A stretch of 64,000 bases of DNA from an uncultured Lachnospiraceae bacterium (GCA_910580015.1 CAJTVT010000004.1:39851-103850); one strand, 5' to 3'; counted from the first letter of the stretch, positions 17,100-27,321 are shown. Made by a program: numbers and translations. The notes: generated from the letters alone by a model not told the origin.

Positions 17100-20000
17100 A
17101 TGAGGAAGAGAGTTGTATTGCCAATCCTGCTGATGCTGTTTTTGTCGTTGGGTATCATACAGACTCAGGCACAGGCAGGCATTATTCAGGAGGAATACGT
17201 GAGGATGACGGAGGAAAACCGTTATCAGGGAGAGTATTTTAAGAAGCCACAGGTGCGCTATCCGACGGCACAGTCCAGAGGATATTATGTAGAGCGTACA
17301 GCGATTTCAGCAGAGCAGTATCTTGTGAATGCGTTCATGAAGATGGAGACAGAGATTGACGTTTCTGCGTATGATTTTACATCCGAAGAATTTAATACGT
17401 TTTTAAATCAGGTTGTAAATAACAATGCAGAGTTGTTCTTTGTAAATATCAGTGGGATGCAATGGTGGACAAGCGGAGATAAGGTGAGCCGCCTTGAGGC
17501 TACATATGTTGGCACAGCAGCAGAGATTGCACAGCAGCAGGAAGATTTTGAAGATGCGGTGAATAAAGCTCTGGAACGGGTGGACGGCTCTATGAGCGAG
17601 GTGGAAAAAGCCTTGGTGATACATGATTACCTGATACAGCTCTGTGAGTACGATCTGGAGCGGCTTAACGCTGGCAGTCTTCCAGCTATTTCTCATACAG
17701 CCTATGGTGCCCTGGTAAATAAGATTGCTGTGTGTGACGGATATGCCAAGGCTTTTGCCCATATTATGGACAAAAAACTGGGAATTTCCTGTGAATTGGT
17801 GAGCAGCGATAAGATGAACCATGCCTGGAATATCATTGAAATTGGTGGAAAATGGTATCATGTGGACGTGACCTGGGACGATCCTACTTGGGATTGTATC
17901 GGAAGGACAGTACATACATATTTCTTGCTCAGCGATGATCAGATAAAGGTTGCAGGAACAGGGAAGAAACACGAAGCATGGGTTACAACAAGAACAGCAG
18001 ATTCAGATCTTTATGATGATGCTTTTTGGGCAGATATAAGCTCTGCATTCTGTTACTATCAGGGAGAATGGTATTATGCACAGAAGAACAGCAGCATGAC
18101 ACTCAATAAAAGAAGTGATCTGTTGACTGGGGAAGAGGAGACCGTATATACATCCACAGATATCTGGGGAGGCTGGCAAGGCTGCTTTACGTATTTATCT
18201 CAGGCAAATGGACAGATCTATTTGAATACGGGCACGGCTATCCATCGCCTCAATGCAGATGGAACGGTTGTCGAAGTGTATGCACCACAAATACCTGAGA
18301 ACCAGAAAATTTTTGGGTTTACCATAAGAGGCAAAAATCTGTGTTATGCGCTTCAGACTACGCCAAATTTAACCGAAAAACAGGTGGTACAGACTCATGA
18401 GCTTCAGGAGCTGGAAGTACCTGAAATCGAAGGAATCGAGGCAGAAGACATGCTGGTTCCCTATGATGGACAAGCCCATCAGATCACAGTTACGGGAACA
18501 GTGGAAGGGGATGTGATAAAATTTGCAGGGGAGGACGGAACATATGGCCCAAATCAGCCTAAAATGATAAATGTGGGAGAATACCAAGTGTTTTATCAGG
18601 TAGAACGGACAGGCCATCAGACCTTCCGCGGAGTTGCGAAGGTTACCATCCAAAAGACAACGCCTCCATATAAGAAACCTGCTGATTTGACAGGGGTCAG
18701 CGGACAAGAGTTGGGTACCGTGGAATTGCCAGAAGGGTTTGCATGGCAGTCACCCACACTTAAGATGCGTGAAACAGGCAAACAGAAATTCCTGGCAACG
18801 TATACGCCCAATGATCTTGACAATTATGAGATTGTGACAGAGATCGAGTTGGAAGTTACCGTAAGGTGTGAACAACATGATTATCAGACAGTCGTGAACA
18901 AACAGCCGACAGCCACAGAGCCTGGGGAAATGACGCTTACCTGTGTGATTTGTGGGTTTAGCAAGACAGAGGTTATCCCAGCAGGCCAGCAAGTGCTCAC
19001 AGGCATTGATGCGAATGATGTGGTATGCATTTATGATGGTCAACCACATGGAATCATCGTTACAGGAACCAGCGAAGGAGATGTAGTGACCTATGCTGCC
19101 ACGGAGGATGGAGAATATCAGGAAGAACAGCCGAGTATGGTGAATGCTGGACGTTATACGGTATGGTATCAGGTAGAACGGGAAGGTTTCAAAACCTTGA
19201 AAGCCAGCGCAAAGGTACTGATTCAAAAGGCAGAGACTTCATATACCAAGCCAGGCAATTTGACAGGAATCAGCGGACAAGAGCTGAGTACCGTGGAATT
19301 GCCAGAAGGATTTGCATGGCAGTCACCCACACTTAAGATGCGTGAAACAGGCAAACAGAAATTCCTGGCAGACTATACCCCAGAAGATTCTGTGAATTAT
19401 GAAAGTGTGAAAGGAATTGAGTTGGAGGTAACCGTAAGCTGCCCAGAACATGACTATGAGACTGTGATAACCAAACAGCCGACGCCCACAGAGGATGGAG
19501 AGAAGACACATACCTGCAAGTTGTGTGGACATATTGAGAAAGAGATTATCCCAGCAGGTCTGCCACTCCTGGAAGGGATCGGAGCGGGAGAAACAGAGTT
19601 TACATACAATGGCCAAGAGAAGAAAATTACACTGACAGGAACCGAAGCAGATGATGTGGTAACTTATGCGGAAGAGGAAGATGGAGAATATCAGGAAGAA
19701 CAGCCAGTTTTGGTGAATACCGGAGAATACCAAGTATGGGTACAGATAGAACGGCCAGGTTTTCGCCCGCTGCGTCTAAAAGTAGATGTGGTAATCCATA
19801 AGGGAACGCCAGAGTATGATACGCCACAGAATCTGGCAGGAACCAGCGGAATGACGCTGGGAGAAATTGAACTTCCAGAAGGATTTATGTGGCAGACTCC
19901 AGAAAATACCAAGTTGCGTGAGGAAGGAACACAGACGTTCCAGGTAAAATATGTGCCACAGGATCAGAATAATTATGAGAATGTGGAGAATATTCCTGTG

Positions 20001-21843
20001 AATGTAGAGGTAACCTGTCCTGGACATGATTACGAATCAGAGATCACGAAGGAACCAACAGAGACAGAAGATGGAATCCTTACGTATACCTGTAAGATTT
20101 GTGGAAATACCTATGAAGAGACGTTTGTTCAGCAGCAGATTACAGGTATCTCTGCAAAGGATGTGGAAGTTACCTATAATGGACAGAAGCATGAAATTAC
20201 AGTAAATGGAACTTTGCCTGGGGATGTGGTAAGCTATGCCACGAGGGAAGATGGAGAATATCAGGAAAATCAGCCAGAAATGATTAATGCCGGAGTATAC
20301 CAGGTATGGTATCAGGTACAACGGAAGGGACATAAGACACTCCACAGAGAGGCTCAGGTGGTGATTCATAAAGCAACCCCCACTTATACTGCACCCACAG
20401 AGGTTACAAGATTTGTGAGAGGAACCTTAGGAGACATGCCTTTGCCCCCACATTTTGAGTGGCAGGATGATCCAGGTACGAAATTGACTCAGTTGGGGCA
20501 GTATACATTCCGTATACAATATGTTCCAGAGGATAGTGTTAATTATAAGATCGTACAGAATATTCTGGTGAAGGTCAATGTAATCTGTTCTGGGCACTAT
20601 TATGAGCAGGAGGTGACAAAGGAGCCTACAGAGGAAGAGGACGGAGAAATTACGTATACCTGTACCATGTGCGGGGATAGTTATACCGTGCCAATCAAAT
20701 TAAATCTTCCACAGATCGAAGGACTTTATGCAGATAATTTGAATGTTATGTTTGATGGAACAGCACATAAAATTATTGTGCAGGGACTTCAAAATGGAGA
20801 TTCCATTCAGTATGCTGGGGAAGATGGGATTTATCGGGATGAACAGCCCGTATTGGTAAATGCTGGAATGTATCAGGTATGGTATCGTGTAAAGCGTGAA
20901 GGGTTCCATACATTCTATGGAAAAGTCTATGTGGAGATTGCCAGAGCAGTTCCAAGGTATACCGTTCCAAAAGGACTTAAGGGGATCAGTGGAACGACAT
21001 TAAGCACAATTGCACTGCCAGCCAATTTTGTATGGCAGGAGGACACCGCACAGAAGCTGTATCAGGAGGGAACACATATTTTCCATGTCAGCTATGTGCC
21101 AAAAGATACATTAAATTATCAGACAATCACAGATATTGTAGTGGAAGTGGAGGTAAGTTGTCCAGGACACCGGTATCAGTCTGAGATCGTAGTACAGCCT
21201 ACCGAGACACAGAAAGGACTGAAAGTTCATACTTGTATGTTGTGTGGAGAGACGTATGAAGAGGAACTTCCTATGTTGGTTCCTGTTAAGCCTGCGGCTG
21301 TATCTGGTCTTAAGGTAAAGAAACAGACATCAAACGCTCTGACGTTTTCATGGAAGAAAGTAGATGGAGTGAAATATCGATTGATTCTTTACAAGGGCAA
21401 TAAAAAAGTGTCTGCAAAATATATTTCAGGCAACAGTTACAAATTTACCAAATTGGTTGGAGCATCGGATTATAAGCTGCGGGTTACCTTATCGTGAAGT
21501 AAATGGCAAAAAGATCTATGCGGAGAAAGACAAAGAGGTGAAAACGGCTACTGCTCCTGGAACTGTAAAATTAAGCAGTGTGAAAAAGAGTGGGAAGAAT
21601 AAGGCTAAAGTCACCTGGAAGGAGATCCCTGGCGCCAGCGGTTATGAAATCTATATGAAAACAGGGACATCCAGTTATAAGAAGATCAAGACAATCACCA
21701 AGGGGAAGACAACATCTTATACGAAGACAGGATTGAAAAAGGGGAAAACGTACAGCTTCCGTGTATGTGCTTATAAAAAGATAGGAAAAGATAGTAAGCT
21801 GTATGGAGGAAACAGTAAAGTGAAATCATTAAAACTTCGATAG
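17100..21843 (+). pseudogene. large secreted transglutaminase-like repeat protein, frameshifted near the 3' end
   Basis: The first open part (17100-21497, 1465 residues) has a signal peptide (MRKRVVLPILLMLFLSLGII...), then a transglutaminase-like domain (about residues 150-265) with a plausible catalytic triad C212 (IAVCDGYA), H241 (MNHAWN) and D256 (HVDVTWDDP). Five repeats of about 190 residues follow (about 445-1395), then fibronectin-III-like domains. Between about 21484 and 21491 the frame shifts: the original frame stops at 21497, but the +1 frame continues without a gap (PYREVNGKKIY..., then a second Fn3-like domain) to 21843. Probably a cell-surface or secreted protein; no sortase motif or LysM domain was seen. 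Either truncated or a base-calling error (loss of two C in a C run would restore the frame). Confidence 0.8.
18430..21280 (+). repeat. five tandem ~570-bp coding repeats
   Basis: Units begin near 18430, 18999, 19568, 20138 and 20715. Each encodes a beta-rich module starting like GIxAxDVxxxYDGQxHxITVTGT, a linker like SGxxLGxxxLPEGFxWQ, and a cysteine module CxxHxY...PTxxxxG...TCxxCG that looks like a small zinc ribbon (CxxH plus CxxC). Units 1 and 2 share a 100-base tract with only three differences (18698-18797 and 19271-19370); the other units are more divergent. Confidence 0.85.
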
Positions 21844-21983
21844 CTTTTGTTGGAAGTGGTATGAAGCGCCAGTCTGTTTCATATCAATGGATCTGCACAG
21901 CTCCGTGAGGTATGATTCCTCTTTGCGGCTTGCGATATTTATGGTAGATTTTGTTGACCGTGTGTATAACATATGTCTTAAAG

Positions 21984-22030
21984 CAGCGGCAGCTCAGCCT
22001 TTGGTTGAGCTGTCGCTGTGCAATTATTTT
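21984..22030 (+). terminator. probable intrinsic terminator after the surface protein gene
   Basis: A 13-bp stem (21984-21996 with 22006-22018, one G-T pair) around the GC-rich core GCAGCTCA/TGAGCTGT, followed by a T-rich but interrupted tail ending ATTATTTT. The imperfect tail leaves some doubt. Confidence 0.6.
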
Positions 22031-22117
22031 AAGGATATCCGAACGGAGGTTTTTTGAGTTCTTTTTACGCTTACGTAAGCAGAAAGTTAAAATTCCATTA
22101 ATATGAAAAATGCAGCA

Positions 22118-22146
22118 TTGCTATTTTGGACAGGATATTGTAGAAT
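22118..22146 (+). promoter_or_regulatory. candidate promoter of the J-domain gene
   Basis: TTGCTA (22118-22123), 17-base spacer, TAGAAT (22141-22146), 40 bases before the ATG at 22186. Confidence 0.5.
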
Positions 22147-22185
22147 ATATAGTCAGTGGATCGGTATTACAAAGGAGGCAGTGCA

Positions 22186-22677
22186 ATGAATCAGCCGAGA
22201 CGACAGATGGGAACCGTTAGTCAGGAACCAATGTCGGAAGAGCTTCAGATGAAACTGCTGCAAAAGGAAAGGCGGGAACTGGCAGAGGAGAGACGCAGAT
22301 TCAAACGGGAGCAGCAGGAATTTTATCTGCGGCAGGAGATGGAGCGAAAACGTCTGGCAGAAGAAAATCGGCTATTCCAAATGAAATGGAAGATTTTAGA
22401 GGGTGAATTGCAGCGGTTTGCGAAAGAAAAACAGGATATGGAAAGGGAAAAGCAGCGTTACAGCCGTAAAGCGGAGCGTTACCAGAAAAAACAGGAATCA
22501 GAATTTACATCTGAGGCAGAGATGTTTTTTTCTGGTGTAGATAGCGAGCTTGCACTGAAAAAACGTTATCGGGAACTGATTAAAATTTATCACCCAGATA
22601 ATATGGCTGGAGATACAAGGACACTGCAAATCATAAATCGGATTTATGATAACTTGAAAAAACAGTTTACAGCTTAG
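22186..22677 (+). CDS. coiled-coil protein with C-terminal J domain
   Basis: 163 residues. The ATG at 22186 follows AAAGGAGG. Residues about 20-105 are almost uninterrupted charged heptads (many Glu, Arg, Lys, Gln), predicted as one long coiled coil. The C-terminal 50 residues form a J-domain-like helix pair with the HPD motif at 136-138 (LIKIYHPDNMAG), so it could stimulate an Hsp70. It lacks Gly/Phe and zinc regions, so it is a type III J protein. It lies between the surface protein gene and the Dlt-like operon. Client and function are unknown. Confidence 0.75.
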   Translation: MNQPRRQMGTVSQEPMSEELQMKLLQKERRELAEERRRFKREQQEFYLRQEMERKRLAEENRLFQMKWKILEGELQRFAKEKQDMEREKQRYSRKAERYQKKQESEFTSEAEMFFSGVDSELALKKRYRELIKIYHPDNMAGDTRTLQIINRIYDNLKKQFTA

Positions 22678-22745
22678 TGTATCATTCCATAGACAGGAAA
22701 GCAGACGATGTGGTGAAAGACAAATGGAAAGGAAAGCGTGAATGA

Positions 22746-22769
22746 GAGCGTGTCTGAACATTCATTCTC
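22746..22769 (+). repeat. solo copy of the MITE-like terminal sequence
   Basis: These 24 bases match 21 of 24 positions of the reverse complement of 11849-11872, the right end of the MITE-like element upstream of hrcA. They lie in the 117-base gap before the Dlt-like operon. No matching second end was seen nearby. Confidence 0.5.
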
Positions 22770-22794
22770 GCTCTAAAATCGTGGGAATTAAAAG

Positions 22795-24330
22795 ATGATA
22801 AATGTATTAGAATATTTAGAACAGTCGGCAGAGAAATATCCTGACAAGACAGCTTTTGCGGATGAGGAAAATTCCTGTACTTGGAGGGAATTAAAAGAAC
22901 GGGCAGATCGAATTGGTAGTGCCCTGGCAGGCAAAGTCAGACCAAATTCTCCCATTGCAGTGTGGATGGAAAAAAGTGTGGATGCAGTAGCAGCATTTAT
23001 GGGAATTGTTTCAGCCGGCTGTTTTTATGTGATGCTGGATACCAAACAACCAGTGCAGCGTATTGCACAAATATTGGAAACATTGGAACAACCTCTGGTT
23101 GTTACCAATCTAAGCGAAGCAAAAATGCTGGACAGCCTAAAGAGAGCAGGGAAGCCAGAGGAAGGTTTTACAGTACTGAATTTGCAGGAATTAGAGAAAG
23201 CAGAAGTATCATATGAAGTGTTGCGTCAGATTCGCAGGCAGAGTTTGGACCTAGATCCATTGTATGGGATTTTTACCTCTGGTTCCACAGGAGTTCCAAA
23301 AGGTGTGGTGGTTAGCCATCGGTCAGTCATTGATTTTATGAATTATTTTACAGAGAGTTTTCAGATAACTCAGTGTGATGTGATTGGAAATCAGGCGCCC
23401 TTTGATTTTGATGTGTCAGTGAAAGATATTTACAGCGCCCTAAAGACGGGAGCGTCTGTGGAAATTATTCCCAGACGGATGTTTTCCTTTCCCACCCAAC
23501 TGTTAGATTATCTGTGTGAGAGGAAGATAACCACCTTGATCTGGGCTGTGTCTGCCTTGTGTATTCTTAGTGAACTAAAAGGATTTACTTACCGTGTTCC
23601 AGATAAGGTAAATAAAGTATTGTTCAGTGGGGAAGTGATGCCAATCCGGCATCTGAATACCTGGCGACAGTATCTTCCAAAGGCGATGTTTGTCAATCTC
23701 TATGGACCCACGGAGATTACCTGCAATTGTACCTATTATATTGTAAACCGAGAATTTCAACCAGGAGATACCATTCCAATTGGCGAACCCTTTCCGAATG
23801 AGAAGGTATTTCTTCTGGACGAAAAGGATTGTCTGGTGGACAAACCAGGAGAGCGGGGAGAAATCTGTGTTGGTGGCACAGCCTTGTCTCTTGGGTACTA
23901 TCAGAATCAGGAACAGACACAGAAAGCTTTTGTCCAGAATCCGTTGAATACCAGATTTTTGGAAATGATTTACAGAACAGGGGATTTGGGGTATTATAAT
24001 GAGCGGGGAGAATTGTGTTATGCTGCCCGAAAGGATTTTCAGATCAAACATATGGGACATAGGATTGAGTTGGGTGAGATTGAAACCGCCATGGAACAGG
24101 TGGATCAGATTCGTCGAGTGTGCTGTATCTTTGACCAGGAATCCACAAAAATAATCGCTTTTTATCAGGGAGAGGCAGAGAAGCGAGAGATTGTACGCGC
24201 GCTGCGCACATGTATTCCAGCATTTATGATTCCGAATGTATTTTGCAAAAGAGAGCAGCTACCTCTTACCAAAAATGGCAAGGTGGATCGGGAAGCGTTG
24301 AAGATATCATATCAAAAGGAGCAGGAATGA
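22795..24330 (+). CDS. stand-alone amino acid adenylation enzyme (DltA-like)
   Basis: 511-residue member of the AMP-forming acyl/aminoacyl ligase family, expected to activate an amino acid with ATP and load it on a carrier protein. Core motifs are present: TSGSTGVPKG (phosphate loop), NQAPFDFDVSVKDIY (A4 region with the Asp that usually contacts the substrate amino group), YGPTEITCN, YRTGDLG, GHRIELGEIE and the catalytic lysine in NGKVDR near the C-terminus. Length and lack of fused domains fit DltA. The pocket region around ...AVSALCILSEL... does not look like the D-Ala pocket as I remember it, so the substrate may differ. No clear ribosome site precedes ATG 22795 and no strong promoter was seen. 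The stop overlaps the decarboxylase start (ATGA). Confidence 0.85.
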   Translation: MINVLEYLEQSAEKYPDKTAFADEENSCTWRELKERADRIGSALAGKVRPNSPIAVWMEKSVDAVAAFMGIVSAGCFYVMLDTKQPVQRIAQILETLEQPLVVTNLSEAKMLDSLKRAGKPEEGFTVLNLQELEKAEVSYEVLRQIRRQSLDLDPLYGIFTSGSTGVPKGVVVSHRSVIDFMNYFTESFQITQCDVIGNQAPFDFDVSVKDIYSALKTGASVEIIPRRMFSFPTQLLDYLCERKITTLIWAVSALCILSELKGFTYRVPDKVNKVLFSGEVMPIRHLNTWRQYLPKAMFVNLYGPTEITCNCTYYIVNREFQPGDTIPIGEPFPNEKVFLLDEKDCLVDKPGERGEICVGGTALSLGYYQNQEQTQKAFVQNPLNTRFLEMIYRTGDLGYYNERGELCYAARKDFQIKHMGHRIELGEIETAMEQVDQIRRVCCIFDQESTKIIAFYQGEAEKREIVRALRTCIPAFMIPNVFCKREQLPLTKNGKVDREALKISYQKEQE

Positions 24331-25517
24331 AAGCGCAGGAGATACAAAATATAATACAAAATATATCCACACCTGCCTATGTATTTGATTTGGACACACT
24401 TAGGCAGCGGGTCGGGACCATACAGAAGATGTTAAAGAGAGAAAATATTGGATTGTGCTATGCGATGAAGGCAAATCCGTTTCTTGTAGGCGCACTCAGT
24501 GATTTGGCAGATAGGTTTGAGGTGTGTTCTCCAGGGGAATTTCGAATCTGTGAGCGAGAGCAACTTCCTATGGACAAGCTGGTGATATCTGGCGTCAATA
24601 AGGAGCGCAAGGATATTTTAAGGATGGTAACTTCTTACCAGGGACAGGGAATTTTTACCGTGGAATCTTTGGAACAGTTAAATCTATTGGCAGAGTGTGC
24701 CAGAGAGACAGAGAAGGATCTAAAGATTTTAGTTCGAATTAGCAGCGGGAATCAATTTGGCGTGGATTTTGAACAGGTCAAGCATATTTTTGAGACAGGT
24801 AAGAAGGGTGGATATCCGAAGCTGCGGTTTCAGGGGATTCAGTATTATTCTGGTACACAGAAGAAGCTTAAAAAGATTCAAAAAGAACTGCAAAAGCTAG
24901 AAGCATGGATTCAGGAATTGGAAGATCTTGGAATCAAAGTGCCAGAATTGGAGTATGGTCCAGGATTTTATGTGCCTTATTTCCAGTCAGAGCCAGAGGA
25001 GGATATGGAGGGAATGATGCGAGAGTTTTGTGCGTGTCTTTCTGAGATAAAGTTTTCTGGAAGAGTCACACTGGAGTTGGGAAGATTTCTCACGGCGGAC
25101 TGCGGCAGTTTTTTTACAACTCTTGTGGATCACAAAGAGACAGATGGTCAGAACTATGGGATTGTGGATGGAGGAATTCATCATTTAAATTATTATGGGC
25201 AGGTAATGGCTATGAAGCTTCCCTATGTACAACATATCTCGCGGGGCAGGAAGATAAGCCAGAATGCAAAGGAGTGGACTATCTGTGGTTCTCTGTGTAC
25301 AACAGCAGATGTAATCGTAAGACAGCTTCCCTTGGTAGGAGCGCAGATAGGAGACGTTCTGGTTTTTGAAAGGACAGGAGCCTATTCAATGATGGAGGGC
25401 ATGAATTTGTTTTTGAGCAGAGATCTTCCCCAGGTGTTATTTTGGTCAAAGGAGCATGGCATTGAGGTGGTGCGAAAAGCACTGGGAACAGACACATTCA
25501 ACAGTTGTATGCCATAG
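24327..25517 (+). CDS. fold-type III PLP-dependent decarboxylase (BtrK/LysA-like)
   Basis: 396 residues. Start at ATG 24327, overlapping the previous stop and preceded by AAAGGAG. The alanine-racemase-like barrel carries the PLP lysine K48 in CYAMKANP, and the C-terminal domain shows ELGRFLTADCG, IVDGGIHH and GSLCTTADVIV. In LysA (DAP decarboxylase) the last motif is normally CESGD; here the Glu-Ser pair is Thr-Thr. From memory, BtrK, which decarboxylates glutamyl bound to a carrier protein, and the exosortase-associated group have LCTPxD at this position and share the VPYF seen here in PGFYVPYF. So the substrate is probably not DAP and may be carrier-bound. Decarboxylase rather than racemase is inferred from the LysA-like C-terminal domain. 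Confidence 0.82.
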   Translation: MKAQEIQNIIQNISTPAYVFDLDTLRQRVGTIQKMLKRENIGLCYAMKANPFLVGALSDLADRFEVCSPGEFRICEREQLPMDKLVISGVNKERKDILRMVTSYQGQGIFTVESLEQLNLLAECARETEKDLKILVRISSGNQFGVDFEQVKHIFETGKKGGYPKLRFQGIQYYSGTQKKLKKIQKELQKLEAWIQELEDLGIKVPELEYGPGFYVPYFQSEPEEDMEGMMREFCACLSEIKFSGRVTLELGRFLTADCGSFFTTLVDHKETDGQNYGIVDGGIHHLNYYGQVMAMKLPYVQHISRGRKISQNAKEWTICGSLCTTADVIVRQLPLVGAQIGDVLVFERTGAYSMMEGMNLFLSRDLPQVLFWSKEHGIEVVRKALGTDTFNSCMP

Positions 25518-25547
25518 AAAATACGAATTAAGAAAGGAAATAGTATT

Positions 25548-25787
25548 ATGAAGAAATTAATTGAGATTTTAGAAGACGTTCAGCCAGATGTAAACTATAG
25601 GACATGTGAGACATTGATTGATGATGGGATCTTGGATTCCTTTGCCATTCTTTCCATTATCAGTGAGTTGCAGGACGAATTTGAAGTTACGATTACGCCT
25701 TCATTGGTAATTCCAGAGAATTTTAATTCAGCTAAAGCATTGTGGGCTATGATAGAAAGGTTGCAGGCAGCCAAGGCGGAGATGTAA
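25548..25787 (+). CDS. acyl/peptidyl carrier protein (DltC-like)
   Basis: 79-residue four-helix carrier protein. The phosphopantetheine attachment serine is S31 in DDGILDSFAIL, the DSx signature of DltC-type and other carriers. AAGAAAGGA precedes the ATG. The stop is 1 base before the start of the MBOAT gene. It probably shuttles the aminoacyl group from the adenylation enzyme to the membrane acyltransferase, with the decarboxylase possibly acting on the loaded form. Confidence 0.88.
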   Translation: MKKLIEILEDVQPDVNYRTCETLIDDGILDSFAILSIISELQDEFEVTITPSLVIPENFNSAKALWAMIERLQAAKAEM

Positions 25788-25788
25788 T

Positions 25789-27321
25789 ATGTCATTGATA
25801 TCAATGGAATTTCTGCTGTTTGTGATAGCAGCGGCAGCAGGATATTATTGGATTCCCAAGAAATTTCAGTGGATATGGCTTTTATTGTTCAGTTATGTGT
25901 ATTATGTCAGTGGAGGAATTAAGGCCACATGTTTTCTGATATTTACGACGGTGACCACCTGGTATGCGGGAATTTTATTGGAATCCTTGACCCAAAATGA
26001 GTCTGATAGGAACAAGCGTAAGCGCCGAAAAAAAGGTGTGCTTGTGACTACGTTGCTGTTGAATTTTGGCGTGCTTGGTGTACTGAAATATACGAATTTT
26101 GCACTTGCCACCTTTCATATGGTGTTAGGGACAGGACACAGAGAGGTCAGCCTCCTACTGCCCTTAGGGATTTCATTTTATACCTTTCAGTCTATGGGGT
26201 ATCTTCTGGATGTTTATTGGGAGAGAACGAGAGCAGAACATCATTTTTTGAGGTTTGCTCTGTTCGTATCCTTTTTTCCGCAAATTCTGCAAGGGCCCAT
26301 TGGCCGATTTGATCGATTGGCCAGGCAGCTCTATGAATCCCACAGCTTTGATTTAAAGAGAGTACAGCTTAGTTTGCTTCGGATTTTATGGGGATATTTT
26401 AAGAAGATGGTCATTGCCGATAATGCGGTTATTTTTGTAGATGCGATCTTTCAGGAACCAGAAGCCTACTCTGGGATTTGTATTGTGGGAGTGTTGGCCT
26501 ACAGCATTCAGCTCTATTGTGATTTTTCAGGGGGTATGGATGTGGTGATAGGGATTGCGGGACTGTTTGGGATTGAGCTTGATGAGAATTTTAAGCGTCC
26601 ATATTTTGCGGTGTCTATCACAGATTTTTGGCATCGCTGGCATATTACTCTGGGGACCTGGATGAAAGATTATGTGTTCTATCCGGTGTCCCTGTCTGGT
26701 TGGATGAAGCATTTTTCTAAATTTGCCAAAAATATATTCGGTAAAAAGACAGGTCGTGTCCTTCCAATCTGTCTGGCCAACATAGTTGTATTTTTGGTGG
26801 TAGGTGTCTGGCATGGCGCTGCTTGGAAATTCATTGTCTATGGCTTGTATAATGGTTTGATCATCGCTTTTAGTGGATTGATGGCGCCGCAATACCGGAA
26901 GTGGAAGGAAGCACTTCATCTGTCGGAACACAGTGTGGGGTTTCATCTGTTTCAAATTATACGGACATTTCTGCTGGTAAATATCAGTTGGTTTTTTGAC
27001 CGTGCAGATGATTTGGAGACAGCATTTCGTATGATGGGTTATGCCGTTACGAGATTTGATTTGTCCCAGATTTTTCAGATTCAAATTGGAGAGGCAAGCG
27101 GCACAGAATATACAATGTTATTTCTTTTTGTAATTTTGGCAGGATGTTTCCTTGTATTTCTCGTAAGTTTGCTTCAAGAACAGGGTAGAGATTTGATAGG
27201 TTTTTATGAGAGGCGGCACTGGTTGGTAAAGTGTGTGGTTATGGCAGGTTTGATTTTGATGCTTCCCTTGTTAGGACAGCCAGCAGGAGAAGCAGGAGGA
27301 TTTATTTATGCGCAGTTTTAA
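25789..27321 (+). CDS. MBOAT-family O-acyltransferase (DltB-like)
   Basis: 510-residue polytopic membrane protein (about 11 hydrophobic segments). The MBOAT hallmarks are the conserved DFWHRWH (residues 279-285) and the catalytic His in VGVWHGAAW (H342), with the family's LPLGISFYTFQ and FFPQILQGPI motifs. DltB and AlgI work in this way: they take an acyl group from the cytoplasmic side (DltB from a carrier protein) and transfer it to an extracellular polymer. With a carrier gene immediately upstream, DltB-like use of an aminoacyl carrier is the most likely role. It overlaps the next gene by 14 bases. Confidence 0.92.
   Translation: MSLISMEFLLFVIAAAAGYYWIPKKFQWIWLLLFSYVYYVSGGIKATCFLIFTTVTTWYAGILLESLTQNESDRNKRKRRKKGVLVTTLLLNFGVLGVLKYTNFALATFHMVLGTGHREVSLLLPLGISFYTFQSMGYLLDVYWERTRAEHHFLRFALFVSFFPQILQGPIGRFDRLARQLYESHSFDLKRVQLSLLRILWGYFKKMVIADNAVIFVDAIFQEPEAYSGICIVGVLAYSIQLYCDFSGGMDVVIGIAGLFGIELDENFKRPYFAVSITDFWHRWHITLGTWMKDYVFYPVSLSGWMKHFSKFAKNIFGKKTGRVLPICLANIVVFLVVGVWHGAAWKFIVYGLYNGLIIAFSGLMAPQYRKWKEALHLSEHSVGFHLFQIIRTFLLVNISWFFDRADDLETAFRMMGYAVTRFDLSQIFQIQIGEASGTEYTMLFLFVILAGCFLVFLVSLLQEQGRDLIGFYERRHWLVKCVVMAGLILMLPLLGQPAGEAGGFIYAQF

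Larger units (their letters stand above)
21844..22185 (+). other. intergenic region with terminator and promoter
   Basis: 342 bases without a gene. Besides a strong hairpin (21984-22018) and a promoter (22118-22146), it holds the perfect 12-base palindrome GCTTACGTAAGC (22069-22080), which could be an operator for the downstream J-domain gene. Nothing else is recognisable in 21844-21980. Confidence 0.55.

Noticed and set aside
18430..21280. CRISPR-like array
   Set aside because: The repeats are about 570 bp, coding and in frame, not short repeats with unique spacers.
24327..25517. Diaminopimelate decarboxylase (lysA) for lysine synthesis
   Set aside because: The CESGD motif is changed and the gene lies inside a Dlt-like operon, overlapping the adenylation gene, with no other lysine genes.
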